Assembly (NCBI RefSeq): GCF_008253865.1
Contig: NZ_CP042331.1
Coordinates: forward strand, 1,178,001 to 1,242,000
Origin: Bosea sp. F3-2
Lineage (GTDB): Bacteria; Pseudomonadota; Alphaproteobacteria; Rhizobiales; Beijerinckiaceae
Direction: 5' to 3'
DNA: 64,000 nt
The stretch's first letter is position 1. Every line of letters begins with the position of its first letter. The translations under genes and the position numbers were made by a program. The notes below the pieces were generated by a model. The model was not told where the DNA came from, did no database searches, and saw only the letters and a list, made by a program, of their open reading frames with translations. Shown here in pieces: positions 41,220 to 48,783 of the stretch.

Positions 41220-42980
41220 TCACGCACCCAGCTCCCCGACATTCAGCAACGCCGCCGGCCGAACGGGGCGCACTACCCGGGCCATCACCTCATGTCGCGG
41301 GCCCATGACCTCGATCATGCCGTCTTTCAGCACGAGCAGACTGTCGACGACGGTGAGAGTATTTGGCCGGTGAGTCACCATGACAACCGTCGTCCCACGG
41401 TTCTTCAATTCCGTAATGCACGCCAAAAGGGCTGCATCGCCATCAGCGTCCAGATTGGAGCTGGGTTCATCGAGCAAAACGAGACTGGGATTGCCGTAAA
41501 CGGCCCGCGCCAAGGCAATGCGTTGGCGTACGCCCCCGGAAAGGACCGCTCCGCCCTCGCCGACGTTGGTGTCGTAGCCCTTTGGCAAGCGCAGGATGAT
41601 CTCATGAACACCCGCGAGCTTGGCCGCCTCAATGATCTGGATGTCCTCCTCGCGCCGGAAACGGCTGATGTTTGCAGCAACCGTATCGGCGAAAAGCTCG
41701 ATGTCTTGCGGCAGGTAGCCGAGGTGAAGTCCAAGCGAAGCGCGCGGCCAGGCAGATACATCTGCACCATCCAGACGTACCACCCCGACCGACGGCGTCG
41801 TCACCCCGATGATCAGCCGTGCGAGCGTGGACTTTCCGGCCCCCGATGGACCGACGACACCAAGGACTTTGCCGGCCTCGAGATGAAACGTGATCCCGCG
41901 CAAAAGTGGCCTGCTCGCGCCCGGCAGAGCGAAGCTTACGGCTTCCAGAGCTAGATGCCCTTCCGGCCGGGGCAAATTCAAGCTCTCCTCCGCCGGTGGG
42001 CTGCTCGAAAGAACGGTTCTGATACGATCGTAGGCGCCGCGCGCCGAGATGAGGCTGCGCCAGGAGCCAACCAGTTGTTCAACCGGCTGCAAAGCCCGCC
42101 CGAGCATGATCGAGGCAGCAAACATCGCGCCGCTCGTCGTCAGGCGTTCAATCACGAGATAGGCGCCCACCCCGAGGATGAGGGATTGCATCGCCAAGCG
42201 CAGGAAGCGGATCAGGCTCGACGCCGCCGACGAGCGATCGCTCGCAACCTGCTGGCGGTCGATCATTCGGTTTCGATCTCGCCGCCAGCGCCGCAGAAGG
42301 CCGGGCAGCATGCCCATCGCCTGTACCACTTCCGCGTTGCGCAAGCTGGCTTCGGTAAAATTGTAGCTGCGCGAAGCTGCCTCGCTCGCATCCGTCGTCG
42401 GCTGACGAACAAGCCACTCATTGGCCAGAGTGGTGCCGACCAGAACAATCGCACAGCCGAGTGCAAAGAGGCCGAGATAAGGATGGAGCAGGAAGATCAC
42501 GAAAATGTAGATCGGTGCCCAGGGCAGGTCGAACACCGCATGAATGCCAGGCCCGGTAACAAATTGCCGGAACGTATCAAAGTCCCGCAGCGGTGGATAT
42601 CGTGCGGGTCCGCGCCGCAACGTTCCATCGAAGGTCGCACTGACGATCCGTCCAGCCAGTAGACTGTCGAGGCGGACTCCGGCGCGGGACAGGATTCGCG
42701 CGCGCACCATGTCGAGCAATGCCAACGCTGCCAGCGCGAGAACCAGGACGACGGTCAGCATTACCAGCGTCACTTCGCTGCGGCTGTTGATCACGCGGTC
42801 ATAGACCTGCAGCATGTAGAGCGGCGAGGCCAGATAGAGGATGTTGATCGCAAGGCTGAATAGCGCCGCTGTCACGAAGTACCGGCGGCAGGCCGCAAAA
42901 GCCGTATTCAACTCGTCGGATTTTGGTGTGCCGCTCACGCTATAACTGGCTTGCGCCGCCTCCGGACCGCCCGTGATCAC
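41220..42980 (-). CDS. Type I secretion ABC transporter (PrtD/HasD type)
   Basis: The 586-residue fused permease-ATPase begins with six membrane helices ('FSLAINILYLASPLYMLQVYD' early; written in part) and ends with an ABC domain: Walker A 'GPSGAGKSTLARL', signature 'LSGGVRQRIALARAVYGNP', Walker B 'LVLLDEPSSNLD'. There is no N-terminal C39 peptidase domain, so the substrate should be recognised by a C-terminal signal that is not cleaved. It lies between the substrate gene and the fusion protein gene on the same strand. Confidence 0.92.
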   Translation of the reverse strand: MITGGPEAAQASYSVSGTPKSDELNTAFAACRRYFVTAALFSLAINILYLASPLYMLQVYDRVINSRSEVTLVMLTVVLVLALAALALLDMVRARILSRAGVRLDSLLAGRIVSATFDGTLRRGPARYPPLRDFDTFRQFVTGPGIHAVFDLPWAPIYIFVIFLLHPYLGLFALGCAIVLVGTTLANEWLVRQPTTDASEAASRSYNFTEASLRNAEVVQAMGMLPGLLRRWRRDRNRMIDRQQVASDRSSAASSLIRFLRLAMQSLILGVGAYLVIERLTTSGAMFAASIMLGRALQPVEQLVGSWRSLISARGAYDRIRTVLSSSPPAEESLNLPRPEGHLALEAVSFALPGASRPLLRGITFHLEAGKVLGVVGPSGAGKSTLARLIIGVTTPSVGVVRLDGADVSAWPRASLGLHLGYLPQDIELFADTVAANISRFRREEDIQIIEAAKLAGVHEIILRLPKGYDTNVGEGGAVLSGGVRQRIALARAVYGNPSLVLLDEPSSNLDADGDAALLACITELKNRGTTVVMVTHRPNTLTVVDSLLVLKDGMIEVMGPRHEVMARVVRPVRPAALLNVGELGA

Positions 42981-42997
42981 GGGGGTGCGCGTGATGT

Positions 42998-43021
42998 AAA
43001 GGGGCGCAGACGCGCCCCTTT
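42998..43021 (-). terminator. Hairpin between the secreted-protein gene and the secretion genes
   Basis: A perfect ten-base stem (AAAGGGGCGC / GCGCCCCTTT) with a four-base loop lies between the stop at 43041 and the ATPase start at 42980. In the direction of transcription it is followed by TTT. It should cut most transcripts, so that the substrate is made in excess over the exporter. Confidence 0.78.
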
Positions 43022-43040
43022 GAAGTCTGCTGCGGGTCGA

Positions 43041-44249
43041 CTAGGCCACGTACCAATAGTCGTAGTGGTAATCGAGGGTGACCTTCACCGCGTCGGTCGC
43101 GTCACCGGTGTTGAAGCCGACGTTGTAGTTCACTTGCAGGTCATTCAAAGCCGTCCCAGACAGAGTGACCGTGTCCGACGGGTGGTCTGCTGTAAGGTTG
43201 ATGGCACCAGCCCCCCAGTCCGTGGGCGTGGCATCGGCCACGTTGACCTTCTGATTGCCCGCCAGGCCCGTCTGCTGCGCGGTAAGCGTTCCGCTGAAAT
43301 GGAACTCGATTGCGTCGCTTGGCACCGGATTGCTGAATGACAACACGTTTCCATTGATGTTTCCGCCGCCGGTGGTCGAATCCGAGCGAAGGTGCGTTTG
43401 CGAGACAGAACCGTCCCCGGTCTTGTTGAATTGATCCTCCGTGCCGGTGATATCGATCGTCACCGTGTTGGTGATCGGCGCGTTGATTCCGTCGGTAATC
43501 TGATAGGAGAGCTTGATCTCCTTCACGTCACCCTTCAGCAGCTCGTCGAGCGCACGGTCATTCTGATCGATCGTAAGGGTGTTTCCCACCACCTTGATGT
43601 AGGACGGCAGCCCGCCACCGCCGTTAACGACCACGCTGCCGGTCACGATGTTCAGCGCGTCTCCGTCCGGATCGCTGGCGACGCCGTTGATCAACTGGAC
43701 GACCTTGAGATCCTCGCCGAGATTCGTGATGTGATGGGTTGTATCGTACTGCGAAAGCGTCTCGGCCGCGTCGACATGGACGGCCGTTGCCGTCGGCGCC
43801 TGATTGGGCTTCGGCGGATGATCCCAGCCTTCCGGCGCGGTGCCGGCATCGAAGCTCGTGAAGTACTCACGGGCGTGATACTGGACATTTTTGGCGTTGC
43901 CAGACGTCCACTGCGTCACCTCAGTGCCGCTGAACAGATCCGAAATATCGATGGTCTGACCGGCCACCACGAGCTTCGGATCCGGCTGGCCGGCTAGGTC
44001 GGCATGGGCGCCAAAGGTGGACTTCGCATTGGCGGCCAGGAAGAGGTCGTTGACGGAAAACTCGCCGTGCTGCAGCGCGTCGCGGATTGCGATCGCGGTA
44101 TCGAGATCGCCCGTGTCGTGGAACCATTTGTAGGCGATTGCGTCTGCCGCGCTTTGGACCTGACTTTCAACCCAGTTGGTGTACTGCGACGACAGTGCCC
44201 CTTGAGCCGACTGGTTGGAAACTGCCCCACCGAGAACAAAAGTTGACAT
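43041..44249 (-). CDS. Putative type I-secreted protein with VCBS/cadherin-like domain
   Basis: The start at 44249 follows GGGGGATAAG and gives 402 residues without a Sec signal. The N-terminal 130 residues are helical and unrecognised. The centre resembles a VCBS/cadherin-like unit: 'GEDLKVVQLINGVASDPDGD', 'LSYQITDG', 'NTVTIDITGTED'. The C-terminus is beta-rich and ends in aromatic residues ('DYHYDYWYVA'), fitting a non-cleaved type I signal. No RTX nonapeptide repeats (GGxGxD) are present. As first gene of the secretion locus it is the likely cargo, perhaps a small adhesin or biofilm matrix protein. Confidence 0.75.
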   Translation of the reverse strand: MSTFVLGGAVSNQSAQGALSSQYTNWVESQVQSAADAIAYKWFHDTGDLDTAIAIRDALQHGEFSVNDLFLAANAKSTFGAHADLAGQPDPKLVVAGQTIDISDLFSGTEVTQWTSGNAKNVQYHAREYFTSFDAGTAPEGWDHPPKPNQAPTATAVHVDAAETLSQYDTTHHITNLGEDLKVVQLINGVASDPDGDALNIVTGSVVVNGGGGLPSYIKVVGNTLTIDQNDRALDELLKGDVKEIKLSYQITDGINAPITNTVTIDITGTEDQFNKTGDGSVSQTHLRSDSTTGGGNINGNVLSFSNPVPSDAIEFHFSGTLTAQQTGLAGNQKVNVADATPTDWGAGAINLTADHPSDTVTLSGTALNDLQVNYNVGFNTGDATDAVKVTLDYHYDYWYVA

Positions 44250-44433
44250 TCTTATCCCCCACGCTCGCCGGCACATCCGGCAGCCCGCTGGTTAACGCCG
44301 CATTCCGCAAAGGCCGCTCAGTAAGTCCGCCCATCGGCATTTCCGCTCAGGCGACAGATTCGACCTTGAATGTTGAATTTTCTTAGGTATCCATTCTTTA
44401 AATAGAATAACCCTACGTCATTTGTTGTAAAAA

Positions 44434-44461
44434 TTGCCGCATGTCAATCAGGCAAATTGAC
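44434..44461. promoter_or_regulatory. Overlapping dyads upstream of the secreted-protein gene
   Basis: GTCAAT-N7-ATTGAC (44443-44461) and TTGCC-N12-GGCAA (44434-44455) overlap in the AT-rich divergent region between the secreted-protein gene and the TPR-like gene. Both are perfect. They are operator candidates for control of the secretion locus. Confidence 0.45.
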
Positions 44462-44527
44462 GGTTTCCGACCTATATTCACACATCAATAACCAAGACGG
44501 TTAACAAGGCGACAGAGGCAAAGCGTC

Positions 44528-44749
44528 GTGCGAGCTCGTGAGCCGGATGGCCGCGACGCCGAGGCGAAGCGTGTGCTGGAGGCGGCCCTCAAGCGCAATC
44601 CGGCCGATGTCGACATCGCGACCGCGCTGTTGCAGAAGGCGCTGCGAGACGGCGATTTGAAGAGTGCGCTTCAACTGGTGGACCGTCTGATAGGTCTTGG
44701 GCCAGAGGATCCCATGTTCGCCGAGATCAGGAAACGGCTCCACAACTGA
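44528..44749 (+). CDS. Small TPR-like protein (73 residues)
   Basis: A GTG at 44528 opens a short helical protein whose sequence 'AEAKRVLEAALKRNPADVDIATALL' and 'GDLKSALQLVDRLIGLGPEDP' has two tetratricopeptide-like repeats. It may be a stand-alone small TPR protein or the end of a larger lost gene. It is divergent from the secretion substrate gene. Function unknown. Confidence 0.45.
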   Translation: MRAREPDGRDAEAKRVLEAALKRNPADVDIATALLQKALRDGDLKSALQLVDRLIGLGPEDPMFAEIRKRLHN

Positions 44750-45102
44750 TCGCCTCCGTAAGGCGGTGATAGCCACCACGACGCATTGACGGCCGAGGAT
44801 TCCCGACGACTGAACGGAACGAAGACAGGCCTCACACCACGTTCGGAAGCTTGACCCGAGCGCCTTCGCAACCCAAGCCTTCGACCTGGTCCTGACCCTA
44901 GAAACTGGTCCGGATGGCGTGCCATTTTTAGGGCATGCTGAGCCTCGAGGAGGACGGATGTCATGCCGCGCAGGCGGCACGCGTCGGGCGCGATTGGCCG
45001 GGCAGTCACGCGCCCGGTGCTGTGTTACGATGACGCCATGCGGCCTGACGACGTCTCGACAGAGCCGCAAGGATCGGGCTGCTCGCGTTATCACCATGTT
45101 CA
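44750..45102. other. Gap without a recognisable gene
   Basis: This 353-base stretch between the TPR-like gene and the diguanylate cyclase shows open frames only without family features. The promoter of the cyclase gene should be near its right end. Confidence 0.5.
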
Positions 45103-47043
45103 ATGATTCCCCGAAATCCGTTCTCCATGGCACTTAGCGACAGCAATCGCTCAGGGGGGACGTTGCTGCCGCTGTGGGCCGCTGGCTTCGTGGGACTCGT
45201 CTGTGTCGCCATTCTCGCCCTTAGTGCCTGGCGAGAATGGGCCAGCCGCTCGGACATCTTGCAAAATGCCGAGGTCGACATGGCGAACCTCGCGCGCTCA
45301 CTGACGCAGCATGTCGAGGATACGATTGAGCTGGCGGATGCGACGCTGACTGGACTTGCAGGTCGACTGGAGGCGAACGGGACCGATGCCGCGGCCATTG
45401 CCGGGATTCAACGCTTCCTCGACCTGCGAAAGCTAACTCTCGGTCGGATACGCGGACTTTTCGTCTATGACGAAACCGGCCGTTGGCTCGCAACGACGGA
45501 GAGCGTCGACCACTCCGGTCTCAACAATAGCGACAGGACCTATTTCCAACATCATCGCGATGTCGATGATGGCCGCGTCCTGCTGGGCCGACCCGTCAAG
45601 AGCCGGGTAGGCGGACAATGGATCATCACCATCTCACGCCGCTTCAATCACCCTGACGGGACATTTGCCGGAGTGGTATTGGCATCGATCGATGCGGCCT
45701 ATTTTGCTGAATTCTATCGGCAGTTCGATATTGGCCCGCACGGGGCCGTCGCGCTGCTCAGTACCGCCGGCACCCTGCTCGCCCGCAGTCCCGACGACGG
45801 CAGCTACGTCGGACGAGATATGTCGCAAACACGCCTCATCGCGGAGCAAATCTCGCGCTCCAGGACGGGGGCCTATGACTTCACGTCCCCTCTCGACGGC
45901 CGCCAAAGGCTAAGCGTTTACCGGGTCAGCGAGCGCTTTCCCGTCATCGTGCTCGCAGCCCTGGCCAAGGAAGACGTGCTTGTCGGCTGGCGCCAGCGCG
46001 CCCTCGCTCGCGTCGGGTTCGTCCTCGGACTGACCCTCTTGATCGGCCTCATCGGACTGAATCTGGTGCGGCAACTTCTCATGCGGCAACGGATGGCGGC
46101 TGCCCTTGCTGCCAAGGAGGCTGACTTCCGGCTGCTTGCTGAAGAATCGAGCGATATGGTCACCCGGATCGATGCCGGCGAGTTCGTCCGCTATGCCTCG
46201 CCGTCCGCCGCGCGCGTCCTGGGCTGGAGTCCGGACCAACTCGTTGGTAGGTCGGCGCTGGCAGGCGTCCATCGAGACGATCTGGCCCGTGTCCAGCAGA
46301 CGATCGCGGCCTTGCAGCGCGGCGAAATCGAAGAAGCAAAAATCCTTTATCGCAACCGTCATCGGGAGAAGCCCGAGATCTGGATCGAGACGGCGCTTCG
46401 CGTCACCAGACATCCGGATACCGGAGCCATCGATGGCGTCGTCGCGCTGTCCCGGGACATGACCGAGCACAAGGACCTGCAAGCGAAGCTCGTGGTCCTG
46501 GCCGCGTCGGATGGCCTCACCGGCCTGGCCAACCGGCGGTGTTTCGACGAGCGTCTCGATCAGGAATGGACCAGGGCGCGACGGGAAAGCACTCCCCTAT
46601 CGCTTTTGATCATCGATATCGACCATTTCAAGCAGCTCAACGATCAACACGGGCACCAGGAAGGCGATAGCTGCCTGCGAGCCGTCGCCGGCATCATCGC
46701 CAAACATGGCGCGCGGCCAGCCGACCTCGCCGCCCGCTACGGCGGGGAAGAATTCGCGATGTTGCTGCCGAACACGGATGCGAACGGGTGCGAGCAGATC
46801 GGAATGAGGATTTGCGAGGCGATCCGCGAGCTCGAATCCACCTCCGACGGCCGTTCCTCCCCTTGGCGTGTCACGGCCAGCGTGGGCGGCGCGACCTGCT
46901 GGCCGAATCCGGGGATAGTCTCGAGCCCCTCCTCGCTGATCGAGGCAGCCGACCGGGCTCTGTATTCTGCGAAGAACGGGGGACGTGATCGCGTCGTCAT
47001 GGCGGGACAGATCGTGCCCTGGCCCCGCGCCCAGCAGGCCTGA
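45103..47043 (+). CDS. Membrane diguanylate cyclase with Cache, PAS and GGDEF domains
   Basis: The 646-residue protein has a membrane helix near residues 20-43, a periplasmic Cache-type sensor domain (to about 290), a second helix ('ARVGFVLGLTLLIGLIGLNL'), a PAS domain (about 330-455) and a GGDEF domain. The active-site motif is GGEEF at residues 547-551, functional in many cyclases. The inhibitory site Arg538-x-x-Asp541 is present, so product feedback is expected. It makes cyclic di-GMP in response to an external ligand. Its neighbourhood to the type I secretion locus suggests control of adhesion. An ATG at 45127 is an alternative start. Confidence 0.92.
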   Translation: MIPRNPFSMALSDSNRSGGTLLPLWAAGFVGLVCVAILALSAWREWASRSDILQNAEVDMANLARSLTQHVEDTIELADATLTGLAGRLEANGTDAAAIAGIQRFLDLRKLTLGRIRGLFVYDETGRWLATTESVDHSGLNNSDRTYFQHHRDVDDGRVLLGRPVKSRVGGQWIITISRRFNHPDGTFAGVVLASIDAAYFAEFYRQFDIGPHGAVALLSTAGTLLARSPDDGSYVGRDMSQTRLIAEQISRSRTGAYDFTSPLDGRQRLSVYRVSERFPVIVLAALAKEDVLVGWRQRALARVGFVLGLTLLIGLIGLNLVRQLLMRQRMAAALAAKEADFRLLAEESSDMVTRIDAGEFVRYASPSAARVLGWSPDQLVGRSALAGVHRDDLARVQQTIAALQRGEIEEAKILYRNRHREKPEIWIETALRVTRHPDTGAIDGVVALSRDMTEHKDLQAKLVVLAASDGLTGLANRRCFDERLDQEWTRARRESTPLSLLIIDIDHFKQLNDQHGHQEGDSCLRAVAGIIAKHGARPADLAARYGGEEFAMLLPNTDANGCEQIGMRICEAIRELESTSDGRSSPWRVTASVGGATCWPNPGIVSSPSSLIEAADRALYSAKNGGRDRVVMAGQIVPWPRAQQA

Positions 47044-47318
47044 CATCCTATCGCGCGGTGCCGCAACTGCTCTTGTTTGGCGCCATCACCATGTCATCTG
47101 CTCGCTCTCAAGCCGCGGGCAGTCACCAGCCGACGGGGATCGGAGGTGGCGCCTGGAGGTTCCGTGCCGTTCGTCAATGCGATTGCACCCGGACGACAAG
47201 GCCCACGGTCCGGGCGAGCTCTTCGCTCGAAATCTGGAACGCAGCCGCAACCTCGCCCGGCTGAATAAGGCCGCTTTCTGTGAACTGCCCAAAGGCGAAG
47301 ATTGGTTGCTGGCGGCCA
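47044..47318. other. Gap without a recognisable gene, left of a palindromic repeat
   Basis: This 275-base stretch has no gene with recognisable features. Together with the repeat that follows it fills 401 bases between the diguanylate cyclase and the hypothetical protein gene. Confidence 0.5.
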
Positions 47319-47436
47319 TTAGAGCCGGATCCGATCAGGTTGAATCAACCGGATCGGTGAATCCGTCTCTAAACTATTGATAGAGAACGCGTGATCCGAT
47401 TAGATTGCGGTGCAATCTGATCGGCGCGTGCTCTAG
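47319..47436. repeat. Rhizobial-type palindromic intergenic element
   Basis: Two hairpins form the element. The first is CCGATCAGGTTGA / TCAACCGGATCGG at 47331-47357 (one mismatch). The second is CCGATTAGATTGC / GCAATCTGATCGG at 47396-47424 (one mismatch, three-base loop). It starts TTAGAG and ends CTCTAG. The right end recurs at 13281-13296. Such elements occur between genes across Hyphomicrobiales. Confidence 0.7.
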
Positions 47437-47444
47437 AGAGCCAC

Positions 47445-48143
47445 TCAACCTGCCAGCATGCAATCCGCCAGGCTGTAGCAGTGACTCGCCTGGTAGGCGT
47501 TCCGACCCCGGTTCATGTGCGTCAGATTGAAAGTCCGAATGGCACCTAGGACGCGGCGAGCCGCAAGGAAACTGTGGATCGAGCTGGAGCTCCGGACATT
47601 GATGCCAAACATATCTGCGCCGCGCGGGAAGAAATAGCTGACGTCTTCTGGCGTCGTGACGCAGTGATCGAGAAAAGGTTGGTCCACATGGCCCTGTTCG
47701 GGCGAACGGTCCGTGGTGAAATCCGAAAGATGCACCAAGAATCGCGCACGGATGCCCTCGCCGTCCGCATAGAGTGTGAAAAGCTCCATCCAGCTCGCAT
47801 TAACGCGGACGAGCGGCTTGTCGGATGTCGACGGCAGACAGGAAACCGACCAGTAGTGACGTTCGCTCTTGCGCGGGATGGGGATGCAGTTTTGGCTGTA
47901 GAGCCTGAGAATCTCCAGAACTTCTTGTGCCTGCGGGCGACGAAGCAGCTTTTGAAATCGCGTTACGTACTTGAACCGTAGTTCGAGGGACTCCGAGCGC
48001 TCGTCGGCGTCGCGCAAATCGGTCTTGCCCTCTATCCAATCGCGCTGCTGCTCAAGATCCAGAAATTGGCGCAGACCGGTGGTGCCGTGCCGAGGAGTCG
48101 TGCTCGCGTCAGGTGCCATATGAGATCCATCCGTGCCCGGCAT
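47445..48143 (-). CDS. Hypothetical protein (232 residues)
   Basis: The protein has an N-terminal 'LRQFLDLEQQRDWIEGKTDLRDADER' region (in part), a central segment 'RHYWSVSCLPSTSDKPLVRV' and a Cys/Asn-rich end. No signal peptide or membrane helix is visible and no family is recognised with confidence. Codon use is like the neighbours. It is a lone gene between a repeat and IS remains, with a possible alternative start at 48119 (MAPDAS). The central segment suggests a PAS-like or small-ligand fold, but this is a guess. Confidence 0.5.
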   Translation of the reverse strand: MPGTDGSHMAPDASTTPRHGTTGLRQFLDLEQQRDWIEGKTDLRDADERSESLELRFKYVTRFQKLLRRPQAQEVLEILRLYSQNCIPIPRKSERHYWSVSCLPSTSDKPLVRVNASWMELFTLYADGEGIRARFLVHLSDFTTDRSPEQGHVDQPFLDHCVTTPEDVSYFFPRGADMFGINVRSSSSIHSFLAARRVLGAIRTFNLTHMNRGRNAYQASHCYSLADCMLAG

Positions 48144-48461
48144 TGCGGGAGACCCTGCCAGATCATGGATCAGTCTCGCGACAATACATGACCACAGCTG
48201 AGGTCGGCACGAATCCCGAGGGGGCTATTGCCGATCGCGCCGCTTCCTCGTCGAGCCCAGCCGCCCAGTGAGATTGTTCACTCACTCTCCCGCTTTTTTA
48301 CCCGAGCGAGTGGCCGTAAGCAGACGGGAGGTCGAAACCCGGCGCCGACGGGCCCTAGCTTCTCACGTCGATGCTGCAGTGCGCCACAACCGGACTCTGG
48401 CTCTTTGCCCGAAAGCATTCGTAATCGGGCTTATCTCCGAGTTGGAGGCAAGCTCCCTGAG
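48144..48461. other. Gap without a recognisable gene
   Basis: Nothing with coding features is seen in these 318 bases between the hypothetical gene and the IS110-type transposase fragment. Confidence 0.5.
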
Positions 48462-48662
48462 ATGATGATGGCGCATTACGTGGGTGTCGATGTTGGTCTT
48501 CGCTCGTCGTCGGTGTGCATCGTCGACGAGGCGGGGACTGTTTGCCTGGAGCGCATTGCGTCCGAGGTCGAGGCGATCGCGCTCGGCATCCGCAGTCTTG
48601 CCGACCCGGTTGAGGGCGTAGCGCTTGAGGCCGGCAACCTGGAGCGGGAAACGCTTCGATAA
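48462..48662 (+). mobile_element. IS110-family transposase, N-terminal fragment
   Basis: The frame from the ATG at 48462 reads 'MAHYVGVDVGLRSSSVCIVD', then 'EGVALEAGNLERETLR', and stops after 66 residues. The start is the DEDD-type RuvC-like N-terminus of IS110/IS1111 transposases, which are normally 320-400 residues. The catalytic C-terminal half is absent, so the element is dead. It lies just past the end of the glycerol operon. Confidence 0.7.
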
Positions 48663-48731
48663 GGTCGGTGTTTGTGACGCCTTGGGATAAAATCAGGGCG
48701 AAATCCGGAAGCGTATCGACGCAGCGTGACA

Positions 48732-48758
48732 GCGGGCGGGTGGTTCTCACCCGCCCGC
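48732..48758 (-). terminator. Terminator-like hairpin after the glycerol ABC operon
   Basis: A perfect 11-base stem (GCGGGCGGGTG / CACCCGCCCGC) with a five-base loop lies 26 bases after the glpV stop. There is no long T-tract on the operon side, but the stem is very stable and is placed to end the operon transcript. Confidence 0.7.
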
Positions 48759-48783
48759 CCGTCTTTCCTTGCGAAGTGACGCC

